Source of the DNA: CAYUZU01 sp964448675 | Lineage (GTDB): Bacteria; Planctomycetota; Phycisphaerae; UBA1845; Fen-1342 | Direction: 5' to 3' | NCBI GenBank assembly: GCA_964448675.1 | Contig: CAYUZU010000011.1 | Location: 99,609 to 163,608, forward strand | Length of the DNA stretch: 64,000 nucleotides | Shown here: positions 33,067-42,301 of the stretch, in pieces | Position numbering within the stretch: the first letter of the stretch is position 1 | How the letters are laid out: each line of letters starts with the position of its first letter | Made by a program: the position numbers and the translations under genes | The notes under the pieces: model-generated | Database searches by the model: none | What the model was told of the DNA's origin: nothing | Seen by the model: only the letters and a program-made list of their open reading frames with translations

Positions 33067-35391
33067 TCACCCGCTGGTGGATTCGTCACGCATCGTGTCA
33101 TTCGCGCGTGCCGGCGGCAGCCTGTCGCGCGCCGGGTCGACCTGGATCGACACGGGTGATTCTCGCATGCCGTAGCCGTACGCCGGGTAAGCGTAGTACG
33201 TGCTCGGTCGCGTGCCGACGAAGACCGTGCCCAGCAGGCGTCCGCCCGCCGTCTCGAACATGGCCAGCCCACTGGCGAGCATGTTGCGCCGGCAATGACC
33301 CTCGCGCACGACGAGAATCGTGCCGTCGACCTTGCGTGCGAGAATGGCTGCGTCGGCGGTGCCCCACAATGGCGGGCCGTCGACGATCGTAATGTCGTAT
33401 TCGTCACGCCACTGGCGCATCAGCGCCGAGAAGCGGCCGTTGGCCAGCAGCTCGAAATCATCGAGGCCGCCCGCCTCGCCGGCCGGCAGCACGCTCAGCA
33501 ACGGCAACTCCGTTTCGTGAATGCTGTCGCCATTCGCGTTGTTGCGCAGCAGGTCCAGCAGGCCCTTGCTCGATTCGAGTTCGAAGTGACGCGCGAGTGA
33601 CGGGCGCCGCACGTCCGCATCGACGAGCAGCACGCGCTTGCCGAGCTGGGCCAGGCTTCGCGCCAGCAGGATCGACGCGGTGCTCTTGCCCGATCCCTGG
33701 CTGGTGCTGGTGATCTGCACGATGCCGCCGTCGGCGTCGTTGAGACGGGTCAGCAAGGCGGTGCGAACGATGCGGATGGCCTCGACCTGGCCCGCGTTCA
33801 GCGTCACCCGGGCCCGCCCGGACTCCGGCACCAGTGGCAGGTAACCCAGGAACGGCCCTTGAATCGCCCGCTGCACGTCGGCCGGCTCGGCCACGTTCGG
33901 GTCCAGCAGGAAACGCACGTAGCCCGCGCCCAGCCCCAGCGCCAGCGCGCCAAACAGCGCCGCCAGCGACATCTTCATGCGTTTCGACGCGTTGTCCGGC
34001 TGCGTGGCGGGGGCCGCGGTCGCGATGACCTTGATCGCCGGCGGCACGCGGCCCTTTTCGAGCAGCTCACGTTGCCGCTGGTGGATCTGCTGCAGGCGCG
34101 TCGTGAGTCGGTCGATCTTGGCCGATTCGCTGCGCAGCGTCTCGGCGGCTTCAAAGTCGGCCGCGTATTCCTGCGCCATGCGATCGATCGTTTGCTGCAC
34201 CAGCGTGCGGCGCGTCTCGAGCCGGCGGATCTCCTGCTTGAGGGCGGCGACGCCCATGGCGCCACTGCCGTCCGCGGCCGAATCGCCCAGGGGCAGGCCC
34301 GCGGCGAGCATCTGGTCGATCTCGCGCTCGCGGTCCGCCAGTTGCTGCCGGGCGAATTCCACCTCGTTCTCCAGGCGGATACGGATCGGGTGCCTTTTGG
34401 CAAACTGCTCACTGGCCGACGCCAGCCGCTGCTCGGCGGCCTTGAGCGCCGCCTTGCGCTTCTGCCATTCGCCGTCGTCCAGATAGGTGAGCGCGGCATC
34501 CTCTTCCGCCTCTTCCGGCGCCGTCGCGGTTTGCAGGTCCTCAAGCTCCTGCTGGCGCACGCGGACCTGCAGATCGAGCTCGGCGAGCTCGCCCTGCAAC
34601 TGGTCCAGCCGCACGCGCTGCTGCAGGATGAGGTCATCCGCCGACGACCCCGTCCCGAGCTTCCGCCGTACCTCGCTGGCGGCCCGCTCCGAGAACGCGA
34701 TCGCGCTGGTCAGCTCGCGCTCGTCCTCCTGCAATTCCTGGAGAAGCTTGCGGTCCTCCTCCGAGAACTCGTCGCCGACGAAGCTCACGTACTCGGCCAC
34801 CAGGGCGTTGACGATCGCGGCCGCGTCTCTGGGGTTCGACGTCGCCATGCTGATTTCGATCAGTTCGGTCTTGCGGACCGGCTCGGCGGTGACCTCGTCG
34901 TTCAGGCGGGCATACGGGTCGGTCGAACTGCCGCGCAGCTGCTCGACCAGGGAGGGTGCTTCGTTGTACCAGTCCGTGGCGCGCACCTCGGGCCGGTCCT
35001 TCAGTCGCTCCAGCACTGCGGAGCTCTTGATGATCTGCACCTGGCTCATCAGGTAGCGGTCATACTGGCCCCACGGGCCGGCCTGCCCGTTTTCCGGCGG
35101 CTCGATCAGGTGGTGCAGCTTCGACCGCACGTGCACGAGCGAGCGAGCGCGGTACTCGGGCTGCAACGCGAACCACACGCCTGCCACCAGCAGCGGCGCC
35201 GTCAGCACCGTGACCAGCAGCACCGTCCACTTGTAGCGCAGAAATACCGAGAGTGAAAACGTCCGGTTGCCGGACGCCGCCGACTCGCCAGCACCGTCCA
35301 CGCGTTCGACCACGGAGACCACATCCGGCATGGTTTCCGTGCGCGTTTCCGGAGAAGGCCGACGTTGAGCCAAAGGGGTATCCTGATCCAT
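33067..35391 (-). CDS. Wzc-type polysaccharide co-polymerase with tyrosine autokinase domain
   Basis: The 774-residue protein has a Wzz-like part with a membrane helix (VLLVTVLTAPLLVAGVWF), a long coiled coil at about residues 190-440, and a second helix (MSLAALFGALALGLGAGYV). The cytoplasmic BY-kinase domain follows: Walker A STSQGSGKST, Walker A' VLLVDADVRRPS and Walker B ITIVDGPP. A tyrosine cluster (TYYAYPAYGYG) near residue 735 is the likely autophosphorylation site, although about 30 residues follow it. It controls polymer length and export. The start at 35391 is chosen because upstream extension is a basic stretch. Confidence 0.92.
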   Translation of the reverse strand: MDQDTPLAQRRPSPETRTETMPDVVSVVERVDGAGESAASGNRTFSLSVFLRYKWTVLLVTVLTAPLLVAGVWFALQPEYRARSLVHVRSKLHHLIEPPENGQAGPWGQYDRYLMSQVQIIKSSAVLERLKDRPEVRATDWYNEAPSLVEQLRGSSTDPYARLNDEVTAEPVRKTELIEISMATSNPRDAAAIVNALVAEYVSFVGDEFSEEDRKLLQELQEDERELTSAIAFSERAASEVRRKLGTGSSADDLILQQRVRLDQLQGELAELDLQVRVRQQELEDLQTATAPEEAEEDAALTYLDDGEWQKRKAALKAAEQRLASASEQFAKRHPIRIRLENEVEFARQQLADREREIDQMLAAGLPLGDSAADGSGAMGVAALKQEIRRLETRRTLVQQTIDRMAQEYAADFEAAETLRSESAKIDRLTTRLQQIHQRQRELLEKGRVPPAIKVIATAAPATQPDNASKRMKMSLAALFGALALGLGAGYVRFLLDPNVAEPADVQRAIQGPFLGYLPLVPESGRARVTLNAGQVEAIRIVRTALLTRLNDADGGIVQITSTSQGSGKSTASILLARSLAQLGKRVLLVDADVRRPSLARHFELESSKGLLDLLRNNANGDSIHETELPLLSVLPAGEAGGLDDFELLANGRFSALMRQWRDEYDITIVDGPPLWGTADAAILARKVDGTILVVREGHCRRNMLASGLAMFETAGGRLLGTVFVGTRPSTYYAYPAYGYGMRESPVSIQVDPARDRLPPARANDTMRDESTSG

Positions 35392-35532
35392 AGCGTTTAC
35401 TCGCTTCTTCCCTCTACCGACAAGTGCCCTGCCCCGTCGTCGACCCACTGCGGTCGACGGAGCCGCGGGCCCGCACCAACCCCCAGGCGCTTGTAGTCGC
35501 TGCTAACTCGCGTGGCGCCAACGCGCTGATCA

Positions 35533-36012
35533 TCACTTGAACTCGACATCCCAACGAAAATCGAATGCGTCCCAGGCCGCCCGCTCCTCGTCCGGATTGG
35601 CGGCGTCGTACTTGCGCGTCATGTAGTACAGCAACAGCGCATCCTGGCGACCGACCGCCACGCCCCCGTGCCACAAGCCGACCGGAATCCGCAGAACCCC
35701 CGGGCGATGCTCCCCAAGATACACCGCCTGCCCGGCCTGCGGCGGCACTTCAACGTTGCGCACCAGCTCCCCATTCGGCGCCGGTGTCGCCAGGCGCAGC
35801 TCGGCGACCAGCGGCTCGGGCCCGGTGTTGAACAGTCCGATCTTCAGGTTGCCCGCCAGCACGGTCCAGTGATCGTCCTGACGCGCGTGGCGGTGCCAGG
35901 CCTTCACCGCGCCCGCGTACATGACCGACACGTTGACCTGCCCCGGCAAGTCCGCCAGGTGATCATAGACCGACATCAGCGAGCGGCCGCGATCGTCCGA
36001 ATACAGGTGCAC
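35533..36012 (-). CDS. dTDP-4-dehydrorhamnose 3,5-epimerase-like cupin protein
   Basis: The 159-residue protein has the RmlC-type cupin core: HLYSDDRGRSLMSVYDHL at the N-terminus, VKAWHRHARQDDHWTVLAGNLKIGLF with the active-site His residues, and VLRIPVGLWHGGVAVGRQDALLLYY. It is a little shorter than typical RmlC (about 180 aa) and the active site is only partly conserved. It could be the missing epimerase of the rhamnose set or a related sugar isomerase. The GTG start has GAGGAGGAG upstream. No other rfbC candidate is in the window. Confidence 0.78.
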   Translation of the reverse strand: MHLYSDDRGRSLMSVYDHLADLPGQVNVSVMYAGAVKAWHRHARQDDHWTVLAGNLKIGLFNTGPEPLVAELRLATPAPNGELVRNVEVPPQAGQAVYLGEHRPGVLRIPVGLWHGGVAVGRQDALLLYYMTRKYDAANPDEERAAWDAFDFRWDVEFK

Positions 36013-36031
36013 TGGTCGCTCCTCCTCGCGC

Positions 36032-37825
36032 TCATACGGCGGGCGACGTCGCCCGCGCGTCCGTCGTCGCCTCGTCCGGCTGCTCCAGGATCGGCACCAC
36101 CGCCGAGCCTGCCGCTTCGGCGGCATAGGTGCCACTGTCATCCGGCACCAGCCAGCGCAGCGGCACACTCCAGCGGCCGCCCAGCGTCAGGAAGGTGAAC
36201 AGCACGATCTTGACGTCGAGCCACCACGACAGATGACGCACGTACAGCATGTCGTAATGGATCCACTGGTGGAAGTCGCCGGCCGAGCGCTCGTGGCGGC
36301 AAACCTGCCACAGCCCGGTGATCCCCGGCCGCACCGACAGCCGCGCCTGCCGCCAGGGTACGCAGATCTGGTTTTCGCGGAATGGCGACGGCCGGGGGCC
36401 GATCAGGCTCATCTGGCCGAGCAGCACGTTGAACAGTTGCGGCAGCTCGTCGATGTTCGAGCTGCGCAGAAACTGGCCGATCGGCGTGATGCGCGGGTCG
36501 CGGTCCATCTTGAACTGCGGCCCGTCGACCTGGTTGTTGGCGTAGAGCTTGCGTTGCATCGCGTGGGCGTTGGAGACCATGGTGCGGAACTTCCAGCAGC
36601 GGAACTCGCGCCCGCCCAGCCCCTCGCGCTGGTGCGCGAAAAACACCGGCCCGCGCGACGTCAGTTTGACCAGCACCGCCACCGCCGCCAGCAACGGCGA
36701 CAGCACGGCCAGCCCCGCGGCCGCCAGCAGGCTCTCCGCCACCCGCTTCACGCCGATGTAGCGCCGCGGCCGCGCCGCGCTGTCCGTACGCTGCGCCGCG
36801 CGATCCAGTCGCCAGACACCCGAGCTGTCCGCGACCTCCCCCGCAAGGCCGTCCGTCGGCGCGCCCTGATCAAGCGTGGCACGCGTGACCAGGCGCCGAT
36901 GCACGACCATGCCCGCGGGCACCGTCACGCCCGGCGCCACCACCCCGTGCACCAGGACGCTGCCGGCCGCGACACGCGCATCGCGACCTATTACCGCCGG
37001 GCCGATTACGATCGCGCCGTCCTCGACCACGCCGCCCGGCTCCACCACGACCGGACCGTACTTGTTGCTTGCGCCGTTGCCGTTACCGCGCCGGTCTGAC
37101 TCGGCCGGCTTGTGGCCGTTGCCGTTCCGCCGGTTCGAGTGGCGCGCCACGTGCCATTCCATGCACTGCAGCAAACCGGATTCGCTGGACAGGTCGATGA
37201 CGCCGCCGGGCAGGGAGATGTCGCGCGAGGGCAGCCCCTGCCGCACCAGCGTTTCGCGCAGCGCGGGCAGCGAATGCATCGGCTCGTCATCCAGCGCGTG
37301 GAGCACGGTCGCCGGCAAGATCGAGCAGATCACCGCATGGCGCTGCACCTGCGTGCTGCCGGCGTAGTAACGCTGGATCCGTCGTACCAGCCCGCGCGCG
37401 TCGGTCAGGATGCGATCGTGGGCAACCGGCGGGCTCGGCGCCGCGGCCACCAGGTGCGCGATCTGCCGGCCGCGGCGCGCATCGTTGGCAAAACGCCGCA
37501 GCGGCAGGTCCGACAGCGCATGCGCCACGGGATCGATCACCAGCACCCAGTCCGATGGCTCGCGCTGCGCCAGGTGTTCCGACAGCGCCGGCATCTCGAG
37601 CACTTGTCCGTCGGCCGACGCCGTTGCCTGCTGGACGAAGTCGCGGTAGCTGTCGTCCGCGTCAAAGTCGGTCAGCACGGCCAGCTCGCAGTCGCCGACG
37701 TCGCGCAGCCCATCCATCAGATGCGCCAGCAGCGACCCCGCGCCCATCGGCAGCTGCAGCAGCGACAGCGGCGTGGTCCGCAGGTACGCGGGTCTCGCGT
37801 CCAGGATTAGCGCCAGCAGGCTCAT
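36032..37825 (-). CDS. Fusion of nucleotidyltransferase/beta-helix-like domain and initiating sugar transferase
   Basis: The 597-residue protein has two parts. Residues 1-300 resemble a degenerate nucleotidyltransferase (MSLLALILDARPAYLRTTPLSLLQL) followed by a hexapeptide-repeat helix (VVVEPGGVVEDGAIVIGPAVIGRDARVAAGSVLV). Residues 380-560 are a Bac_transf domain: helix, FFAHQREGLGGREFRCWKFRTM, LRSSNIDELPQLFNVLLGQMSLIGPRPS and RLSVRPGITGLWQV, as in WbaP/WcaJ-type phosphoglycosyl transferases. The latter loads the first sugar phosphate onto undecaprenyl phosphate. The ATG overlaps the upstream gene (ATGA). The usual multi-helix N-terminus of WcaJ is absent. Confidence 0.87.
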   Translation of the reverse strand: MSLLALILDARPAYLRTTPLSLLQLPMGAGSLLAHLMDGLRDVGDCELAVLTDFDADDSYRDFVQQATASADGQVLEMPALSEHLAQREPSDWVLVIDPVAHALSDLPLRRFANDARRGRQIAHLVAAAPSPPVAHDRILTDARGLVRRIQRYYAGSTQVQRHAVICSILPATVLHALDDEPMHSLPALRETLVRQGLPSRDISLPGGVIDLSSESGLLQCMEWHVARHSNRRNGNGHKPAESDRRGNGNGASNKYGPVVVEPGGVVEDGAIVIGPAVIGRDARVAAGSVLVHGVVAPGVTVPAGMVVHRRLVTRATLDQGAPTDGLAGEVADSSGVWRLDRAAQRTDSAARPRRYIGVKRVAESLLAAAGLAVLSPLLAAVAVLVKLTSRGPVFFAHQREGLGGREFRCWKFRTMVSNAHAMQRKLYANNQVDGPQFKMDRDPRITPIGQFLRSSNIDELPQLFNVLLGQMSLIGPRPSPFRENQICVPWRQARLSVRPGITGLWQVCRHERSAGDFHQWIHYDMLYVRHLSWWLDVKIVLFTFLTLGGRWSVPLRWLVPDDSGTYAAEAAGSAVVPILEQPDEATTDARATSPAV

Positions 37826-38976
37826 GCGCCGGGCTGCTCCGAACATACGGGCAGGGTTGCGTCGTGACGCCGGCGGTGGCCGTGGGGCCCGTCCCCCGCA
37901 GCGCGCCGACCGTTGCGCATTGCGCGCAGGCGCCGGCGCTCAGTCCGCACGCCCTTCAGCCGTTTCGCGGCGGCCGTACTGCCGCTGGTCAGCCCATCGA
38001 GCACGGTCGCATTCCAGATGCTGCCCGGGGCCAGCGACACGCCCGACGTGACCACGCAGCGATCCACCAGCACCCCCGCGCCGATGTCGGCCTGGTCCCA
38101 GATCACCGAGCGACACACCGCCGCGCCCGCCGCGATCCGGCAGCCGCGCCCGATCGTAACCGGGCCGATCACCCGCGCCCCATCGGCCGCGTGCGAGTCC
38201 GGACCGAGCAGCACGGGCCCGTACAGCCGCGCATTGTCTGCGACCGTGGCGGTCACATGCACGTAGGCCTGGCCCAGGCGCCGGTAGCCGGAAAGATCGC
38301 GCCCCTCGTGCCCCATACGCTGCAGGACGCTGCCGCAGAGGTCGAGATACGCCGACGGCGTCGTGACGCGCGGCGTCATGGCCCGCGTCTCGTGCACGGC
38401 GACGGTCAACCCCTGGCTGTGCAGACGCGGGATCAGCATTTCCTTGATGTCCTGGTAGCCCGACGGTGGGATCGCCTGCACGGCCGCGCGCGAGAACACG
38501 TACACGCCCGCCGACTCCAGCCCCGGCTCGACCACGTCGTGACCGGACATCCGTTTCGCGACAACGGTCAGCGCGGCGCCGGCGTTCCGGTGGGTCTGCA
38601 ACAGCTCGGTCAGGTCGAAGCCGGGAATGACGGTCCCCTCGATCACGACCAGGTCGCGTGCCGGCCAGGCCAGCCCCGCATCGCGCACACATCCCGCCGG
38701 TCCGCGGGGCGACTGGTCCTCGTAGTAGGACAGCGCCAGGTGCCAGCGGGCCCCGTCTGCGAGATGATGCCGCACGTGCCGCGAATCGCTGTTGGCACAA
38801 ACGGCCACGTCGCGCACGCCGGCGCCTCGCAGCCACCGCAAGGCGTAACAGATCAGGGGCGAGCCGGCGACCGGCAGCAACGCCCGCGGCGCCGCCCGGT
38901 CAAACGCCGATGGGCTCCACTGGTGCGTACCGGCGAGGACGATACCTCGCACACCATCTACATTTATAGGCCCCAT
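37822..38976 (-). CDS. Sugar-nucleotidyltransferase with hexapeptide repeats
   Basis: The 384-residue protein begins with a nucleotidyltransferase motif (GIVLAGTHQWSPSAFDRAAPRALLPVAGSPLICYALRWL). It ends with a left-handed beta-helix (LYGPVLLGPDSHAADGARVIGPVTIGRGCRIAAGAAV), like GlmU, GDP-mannose pyrophosphorylase or GCD1-type proteins. It probably makes a sugar nucleotide for the EPS; the sugar is unknown. The catalytic GG motif is partly altered (GTHQW). AGGAG upstream fixes the start, and the stop overlaps the fused sugar transferase start. The two proteins have the same N-terminal architecture and may interact. Confidence 0.82.
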   Translation of the reverse strand: MGPINVDGVRGIVLAGTHQWSPSAFDRAAPRALLPVAGSPLICYALRWLRGAGVRDVAVCANSDSRHVRHHLADGARWHLALSYYEDQSPRGPAGCVRDAGLAWPARDLVVIEGTVIPGFDLTELLQTHRNAGAALTVVAKRMSGHDVVEPGLESAGVYVFSRAAVQAIPPSGYQDIKEMLIPRLHSQGLTVAVHETRAMTPRVTTPSAYLDLCGSVLQRMGHEGRDLSGYRRLGQAYVHVTATVADNARLYGPVLLGPDSHAADGARVIGPVTIGRGCRIAAGAAVCRSVIWDQADIGAGVLVDRCVVTSGVSLAPGSIWNATVLDGLTSGSTAAAKRLKGVRTERRRLRAMRNGRRAAGDGPHGHRRRHDATLPVCSEQPGA

Positions 38977-39107
38977 CTCCTTCGCTCCTCTCCGCAACGA
39001 GTTCCCCGGGTGTCGGACGTCGGCGCGTCCGACGGCATGCGCTTCCAACCTCTCGTTACCTATCTGTTTAGGCAAGCCGACCGCGCCATTCAAGCGAGAG
39101 GCCGACC

Positions 39108-39674
39108 TCAGGCCCGTGCATGCGACCGCACGCGGGTCACAATCTCCGTAATCACCGCAACGGCCAATAAGAGAATCGCAATCAGCAATGTCGTCTGCTG
39201 CTTCCAACCCAGGCCCGGCGAGCCATAAACGCCGAACCAGTCCCAGCACAGCGCCCCACCGAAGACGAACACCCCGGCCAGCGCGATAACATCCACACGC
39301 ATCAGCACGCCCAGCAGCAGCACAACGGCCCCGACGATCACGCCGACGCGCTGATACCAGCCGAAGCCGGGACTCGATCCCGAGATCAGCAGGTCCGAGG
39401 CGCCGCCCGCCAGTCCCAGGACCAGCGCCGCCAGGCATAGCAGCACCGGCAGGCTGAGACGCGACGCGCCACGCCGCGCGGCGCGTTGCGGCACCGCCAG
39501 TTCCGGCGGACACGTCAGGCAGTAATACCCCATCACCGGCTCGCCATCCCGATAACCCTGCAACACGCACACGCGAGCAGGCTGCCCGCAGTGCGCACAG
39601 TGGTGTGCCGTCGGGGCCGGTGCTGCAACGTCGGGTTGCGTCGCCGGCGACTGAACTTCACCCCGTTCGGCCAT
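39108..39674 (-). CDS. Small membrane protein with zinc-ribbon-like Cys pairs
   Basis: The 188-residue protein has CAHCGQPARVCVLQ and YYCLTCPPE near residues 28-58, two CxxC-type pairs that could bind zinc. Four membrane helices follow (LLCLAALVLGLAGGASDLL, VGVIVGAVVLLLGVLMRV and others). No family is recognised. GAGGAG 4 nt upstream decides the start. It sits between the NusG-like gene and the nucleotidyltransferase at the start of the EPS locus. Confidence 0.72.
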   Translation of the reverse strand: MAERGEVQSPATQPDVAAPAPTAHHCAHCGQPARVCVLQGYRDGEPVMGYYCLTCPPELAVPQRAARRGASRLSLPVLLCLAALVLGLAGGASDLLISGSSPGFGWYQRVGVIVGAVVLLLGVLMRVDVIALAGVFVFGGALCWDWFGVYGSPGLGWKQQTTLLIAILLLAVAVITEIVTRVRSHARA

Positions 39675-39691
39675 GCACTCCTCGTCAGCGG

Positions 39692-40279
39692 CTAGTCCAT
39701 GGGCAGCAGGAGATCCGCGTCCACCTCGATCGCCGCGCTCTGGCCCAGCATCGTGACATCCAGGCACACCTGGAAACGGCGCCCCTGGCGAATCACGACG
39801 CCCTCGATGTCTTTCAGCGGCCCGGCCGCAACCCGATAACGCCGGCCCGGTTGAATGTGCGAGAAGACCGAGATCGCGCTGCCGCTGCTCAGCGCGCGAT
39901 CAATCTGCACCAGCTCGTTCGTAAGCTGGTCCTGGTCCTGCACGGGCAGGATGTGCGCTACGCGGTTCGTCCGCCGCGCCGCTTCGCAAGCCGACGGGTC
40001 GCCGTGCAGAAACACGTAACACGGAAACAGCGGCACCTCGAAACGCGCCACCGACTTCGCGTAGGCGTGCTTCGTCTTGCGCAACGGCAGGTAACACGAG
40101 ACGCCGCGCTGGCGCAGTGCATCAGCAACGCGCTTCTCGTTGCGCGAGCGCGTGTGCAGTACCCACCAGTCGCCCGTGCCGGCTGCCATGTCGGCCGGCC
40201 TTGTCGGCAAGATCGCCGGAGCAACCGTGGTCCGAGTTTCAGTGATCACCGCCGCGTCGACCGCGCCTGCTGAACTCAT
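39692..40279 (-). CDS. NusG-paralogue transcription antiterminator (RfaH/UpxY/LoaP-like)
   Basis: The 195-residue protein has an NGN domain (GDWWVLHTRSRNEKRVADALRQRGVSCYLPL) and a C-terminal KOW-like domain (FSHIQPGRRYRVAAGPLKDIEGVVIRQG). It would bind RNA polymerase and suppress termination. It is the first gene of the long minus-strand EPS unit, as specialised NusG paralogues often are in capsule clusters. GAGG 7-8 nt before the ATG supports this start; a GTG at 40408 would add 43 residues and has GAGAG upstream, so the longer form is possible. Confidence 0.88.
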   Translation of the reverse strand: MSSAGAVDAAVITETRTTVAPAILPTRPADMAAGTGDWWVLHTRSRNEKRVADALRQRGVSCYLPLRKTKHAYAKSVARFEVPLFPCYVFLHGDPSACEAARRTNRVAHILPVQDQDQLTNELVQIDRALSSGSAISVFSHIQPGRRYRVAAGPLKDIEGVVIRQGRRFQVCLDVTMLGQSAAIEVDADLLLPMD

Positions 40280-41095
40280 GCTTCCCTCATCCGCAACCCG
40301 CCGCCCGTTTGACTCGATCGGCGTTTCTGAGCCTTCCAGCGGCTTTTGTGCCGCGAAGTTGGCAGACTCCGTCCCCGTCGCTTGGGCGGCCCGCTTTGCT
40401 CGCGGCACCGTTTTCTCTCGTTTCCGCTGCTCACGGGGCGCGTGCGGAAACGCCGATATCCCAACCGACCAGCTGCTTCTGCCGGGGCACCGCGAGCGAA
40501 CCGTCGCCCGCTTGCCCCACGTGGAGGATGTATCGGCGCAATCCGGCAGGCTTAGAAGTTGCGCGCCGTCGCCTAAACATCTCGCGTTTGTAATCGACTA
40601 CTGCACCCTGCCCGTTCGACCCAGGGCCCGTAACACTTAGCTGATTCTAATACCCCACATCACGGGTTGGCAAGAAAAACATGCCCCTCTTACCGCTGAC
40701 AGTCTACCGATAAAACATCAAGCATGCGAGTAAAGGCGAATATGAAGCGCCTCATTGGCTTCGTCCACGCAGCTTAGTGCCAACGGCGCGGGCCGGCCCG
40801 GGGTGCGAGACGATAAGCAGGTGCGAAAGTGCGTAATCGGCGACTTCGTACGCCCGACCGGCCGCGCCAAGCTCGCCCGGGTTCCGAAGAATCTACCTGG
40901 TTCGTCAGGGTCTAATAAGAAATGAGCGCGACCCTAACGATCGCCGCCACCTTGCCAACGCGGCCCGTCCCGTCAATCATGCGCCGTGCGACCCGTGCGG
41001 TTGTCGCATCCGCATGACCGCAGCCCGAGACCGGCAGGAGACGCCGTACGACGCCCGCCAACCCGTCCATCCCGCCTGCTACAAGCTCCCCCTGG
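40280..41095. other. Long leader and intergenic region upstream of EPS locus
   Basis: This 816-bp gap separates the divergent antiterminator and RlmI-like genes. A promoter candidate for the EPS unit lies at 40644-40673 on the minus strand, leaving a leader of about 360 nt. I see no coding region of note and no clear promoter for the plus-strand gene. The rest is GC-rich with no recognisable structure. Confidence 0.4.
40644..40673 (-). promoter_or_regulatory. Candidate sigma-70-type promoter of the EPS locus
   Basis: On the minus strand TTGCCA is followed 18 nt later by TAGAAT. This gives a start near 40637 and a leader of about 360 nt before the NusG-like gene. Confidence 0.4.
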
Positions 41096-42283
41096 GTGAA
41101 GCTGCGCTCCGCCTCTGCCCACCCCTTCGTCTTTCGCAAGATGGTGCGGGAGGCTGATCCCGCGGCCCGCCCCGGGGACATCGTCAGCGTCTACGACAAG
41201 CATGGCCAACTCTTCGGCCGGGGCCTGTACAACCCCCGCTCCCAGATCGTCGTCCGCATGCTGGCCCACGGTGATCAGCCGATCGACGAAGCGTTCTGGC
41301 GCGAGCGGCTGGAGCGGGCCATCGACCTGCGCCGCCAATTGAAGCTTGATGACAGGACCGATGCCTATCGCCTGGTCCACGCCGAGGGCGATGAATTATC
41401 AGGCCTGATCGTCGAGCGCTACGCCGACTGCCTCGTCTTCGAGTTTTTCTCCCTCGGCATGTTCGCGCAGCGGGCCAGTCTTACGCAGATCATGACTGGT
41501 CTGCTCGGGCCGCCGGCCACCCTCGACCGGCCCGGCAAGGCCAGCGCTCACTGGCGCGTGCTGCTCCAGGCCGATAAGCGCAGCGAGTCGCTCGAGGGCT
41601 TTCGCGCCCCCGCGATCGGCGCCCAACCCGATGCGCCCACCCGCGTCACCATCCGCGAGCACGACGTGCGCTACTGGGTCGATTTCAAGGCCGGCCACAA
41701 GACCGGCTTTTTCTGCGACCAGCGCGAGAACCGCCGGCGCCTGGCGACGTTCTGCGCCGACGCCGACGTGCTCGACCTCTGCTGCTACACGGGCGGCTTC
41801 TCGCTGTGCGCCAAGTTGCTGGGCGGGGCGCGCAGCGTCAGCGGCGTGGATCTCGACGAGGATGCTGTCAGCGTGGCGCGCGAAAACGCCAACCTCAACC
41901 AGACGCGCATCGACTTCGTCTATGCCGACGCGTTTACGTTCATGCGCCAGATGCTCAGTAATCACCGCCAGTTCGACACCGTCGTGCTCGATCCGCCGAA
42001 GCTGGCTCGCTATCGTGGCGAGTTGGACGACGCCCGGCAGAAGTACGCCGACATGAACACGCTGGCCCTACAGATGGTGCGCCCCGGCGGGATCTACCTC
42101 ACGTGCAGTTGCAGCGGGCTGGTCTCGCCCCGCATGTTCCGCGAGATCGTGATCCAATCAGCACAACGTGCTGGTCGCCGGCTCCAGTTCCTTGACGAGA
42201 GCGGCGCTGCTCCCGATCACCCCGTCATGAGCAACTGCCCCGAGTCGGCTTACCTGAAGGCCCTGTGGTTCCGCGTGCTCTGA
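41096..42283 (+). CDS. RlmI-like class I SAM-dependent 23S rRNA methyltransferase
   Basis: The 395-residue protein has an N-terminal PUA-like domain (PGDIVSVYDKHGQLFGRGLYNPRSQIVVRML), a linker domain and a C-terminal methyltransferase. YWVDFKAGHKTGFFCDQRENRR, VLDLCCYTGGFSLCAKLLG (SAM) and VVLDPPKLARYRGE (the DPP motif of m5C/RlmI enzymes) are intact, and YLTCSCSGLVSPRMF carries the Cys-containing motif. RlmI methylates C1962 of 23S rRNA in E. coli; the same role here is inferred. The GTG start is the first in-frame option and lacks a strong ribosome-binding site. Confidence 0.85.
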   Translation: MKLRSASAHPFVFRKMVREADPAARPGDIVSVYDKHGQLFGRGLYNPRSQIVVRMLAHGDQPIDEAFWRERLERAIDLRRQLKLDDRTDAYRLVHAEGDELSGLIVERYADCLVFEFFSLGMFAQRASLTQIMTGLLGPPATLDRPGKASAHWRVLLQADKRSESLEGFRAPAIGAQPDAPTRVTIREHDVRYWVDFKAGHKTGFFCDQRENRRRLATFCADADVLDLCCYTGGFSLCAKLLGGARSVSGVDLDEDAVSVARENANLNQTRIDFVYADAFTFMRQMLSNHRQFDTVVLDPPKLARYRGELDDARQKYADMNTLALQMVRPGGIYLTCSCSGLVSPRMFREIVIQSAQRAGRRLQFLDESGAAPDHPVMSNCPESAYLKALWFRVL

Positions 42284-42301
42284 GCAGGGCGCGGGCCGCG
42301 C

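Noticed and set aside
37555..39228. A 557-codon plus-strand frame across the two nucleotidyltransferase-like genes
   Set aside because: The product is low-complexity and Arg/Pro rich. The minus-strand genes have overlapping starts and family motifs.
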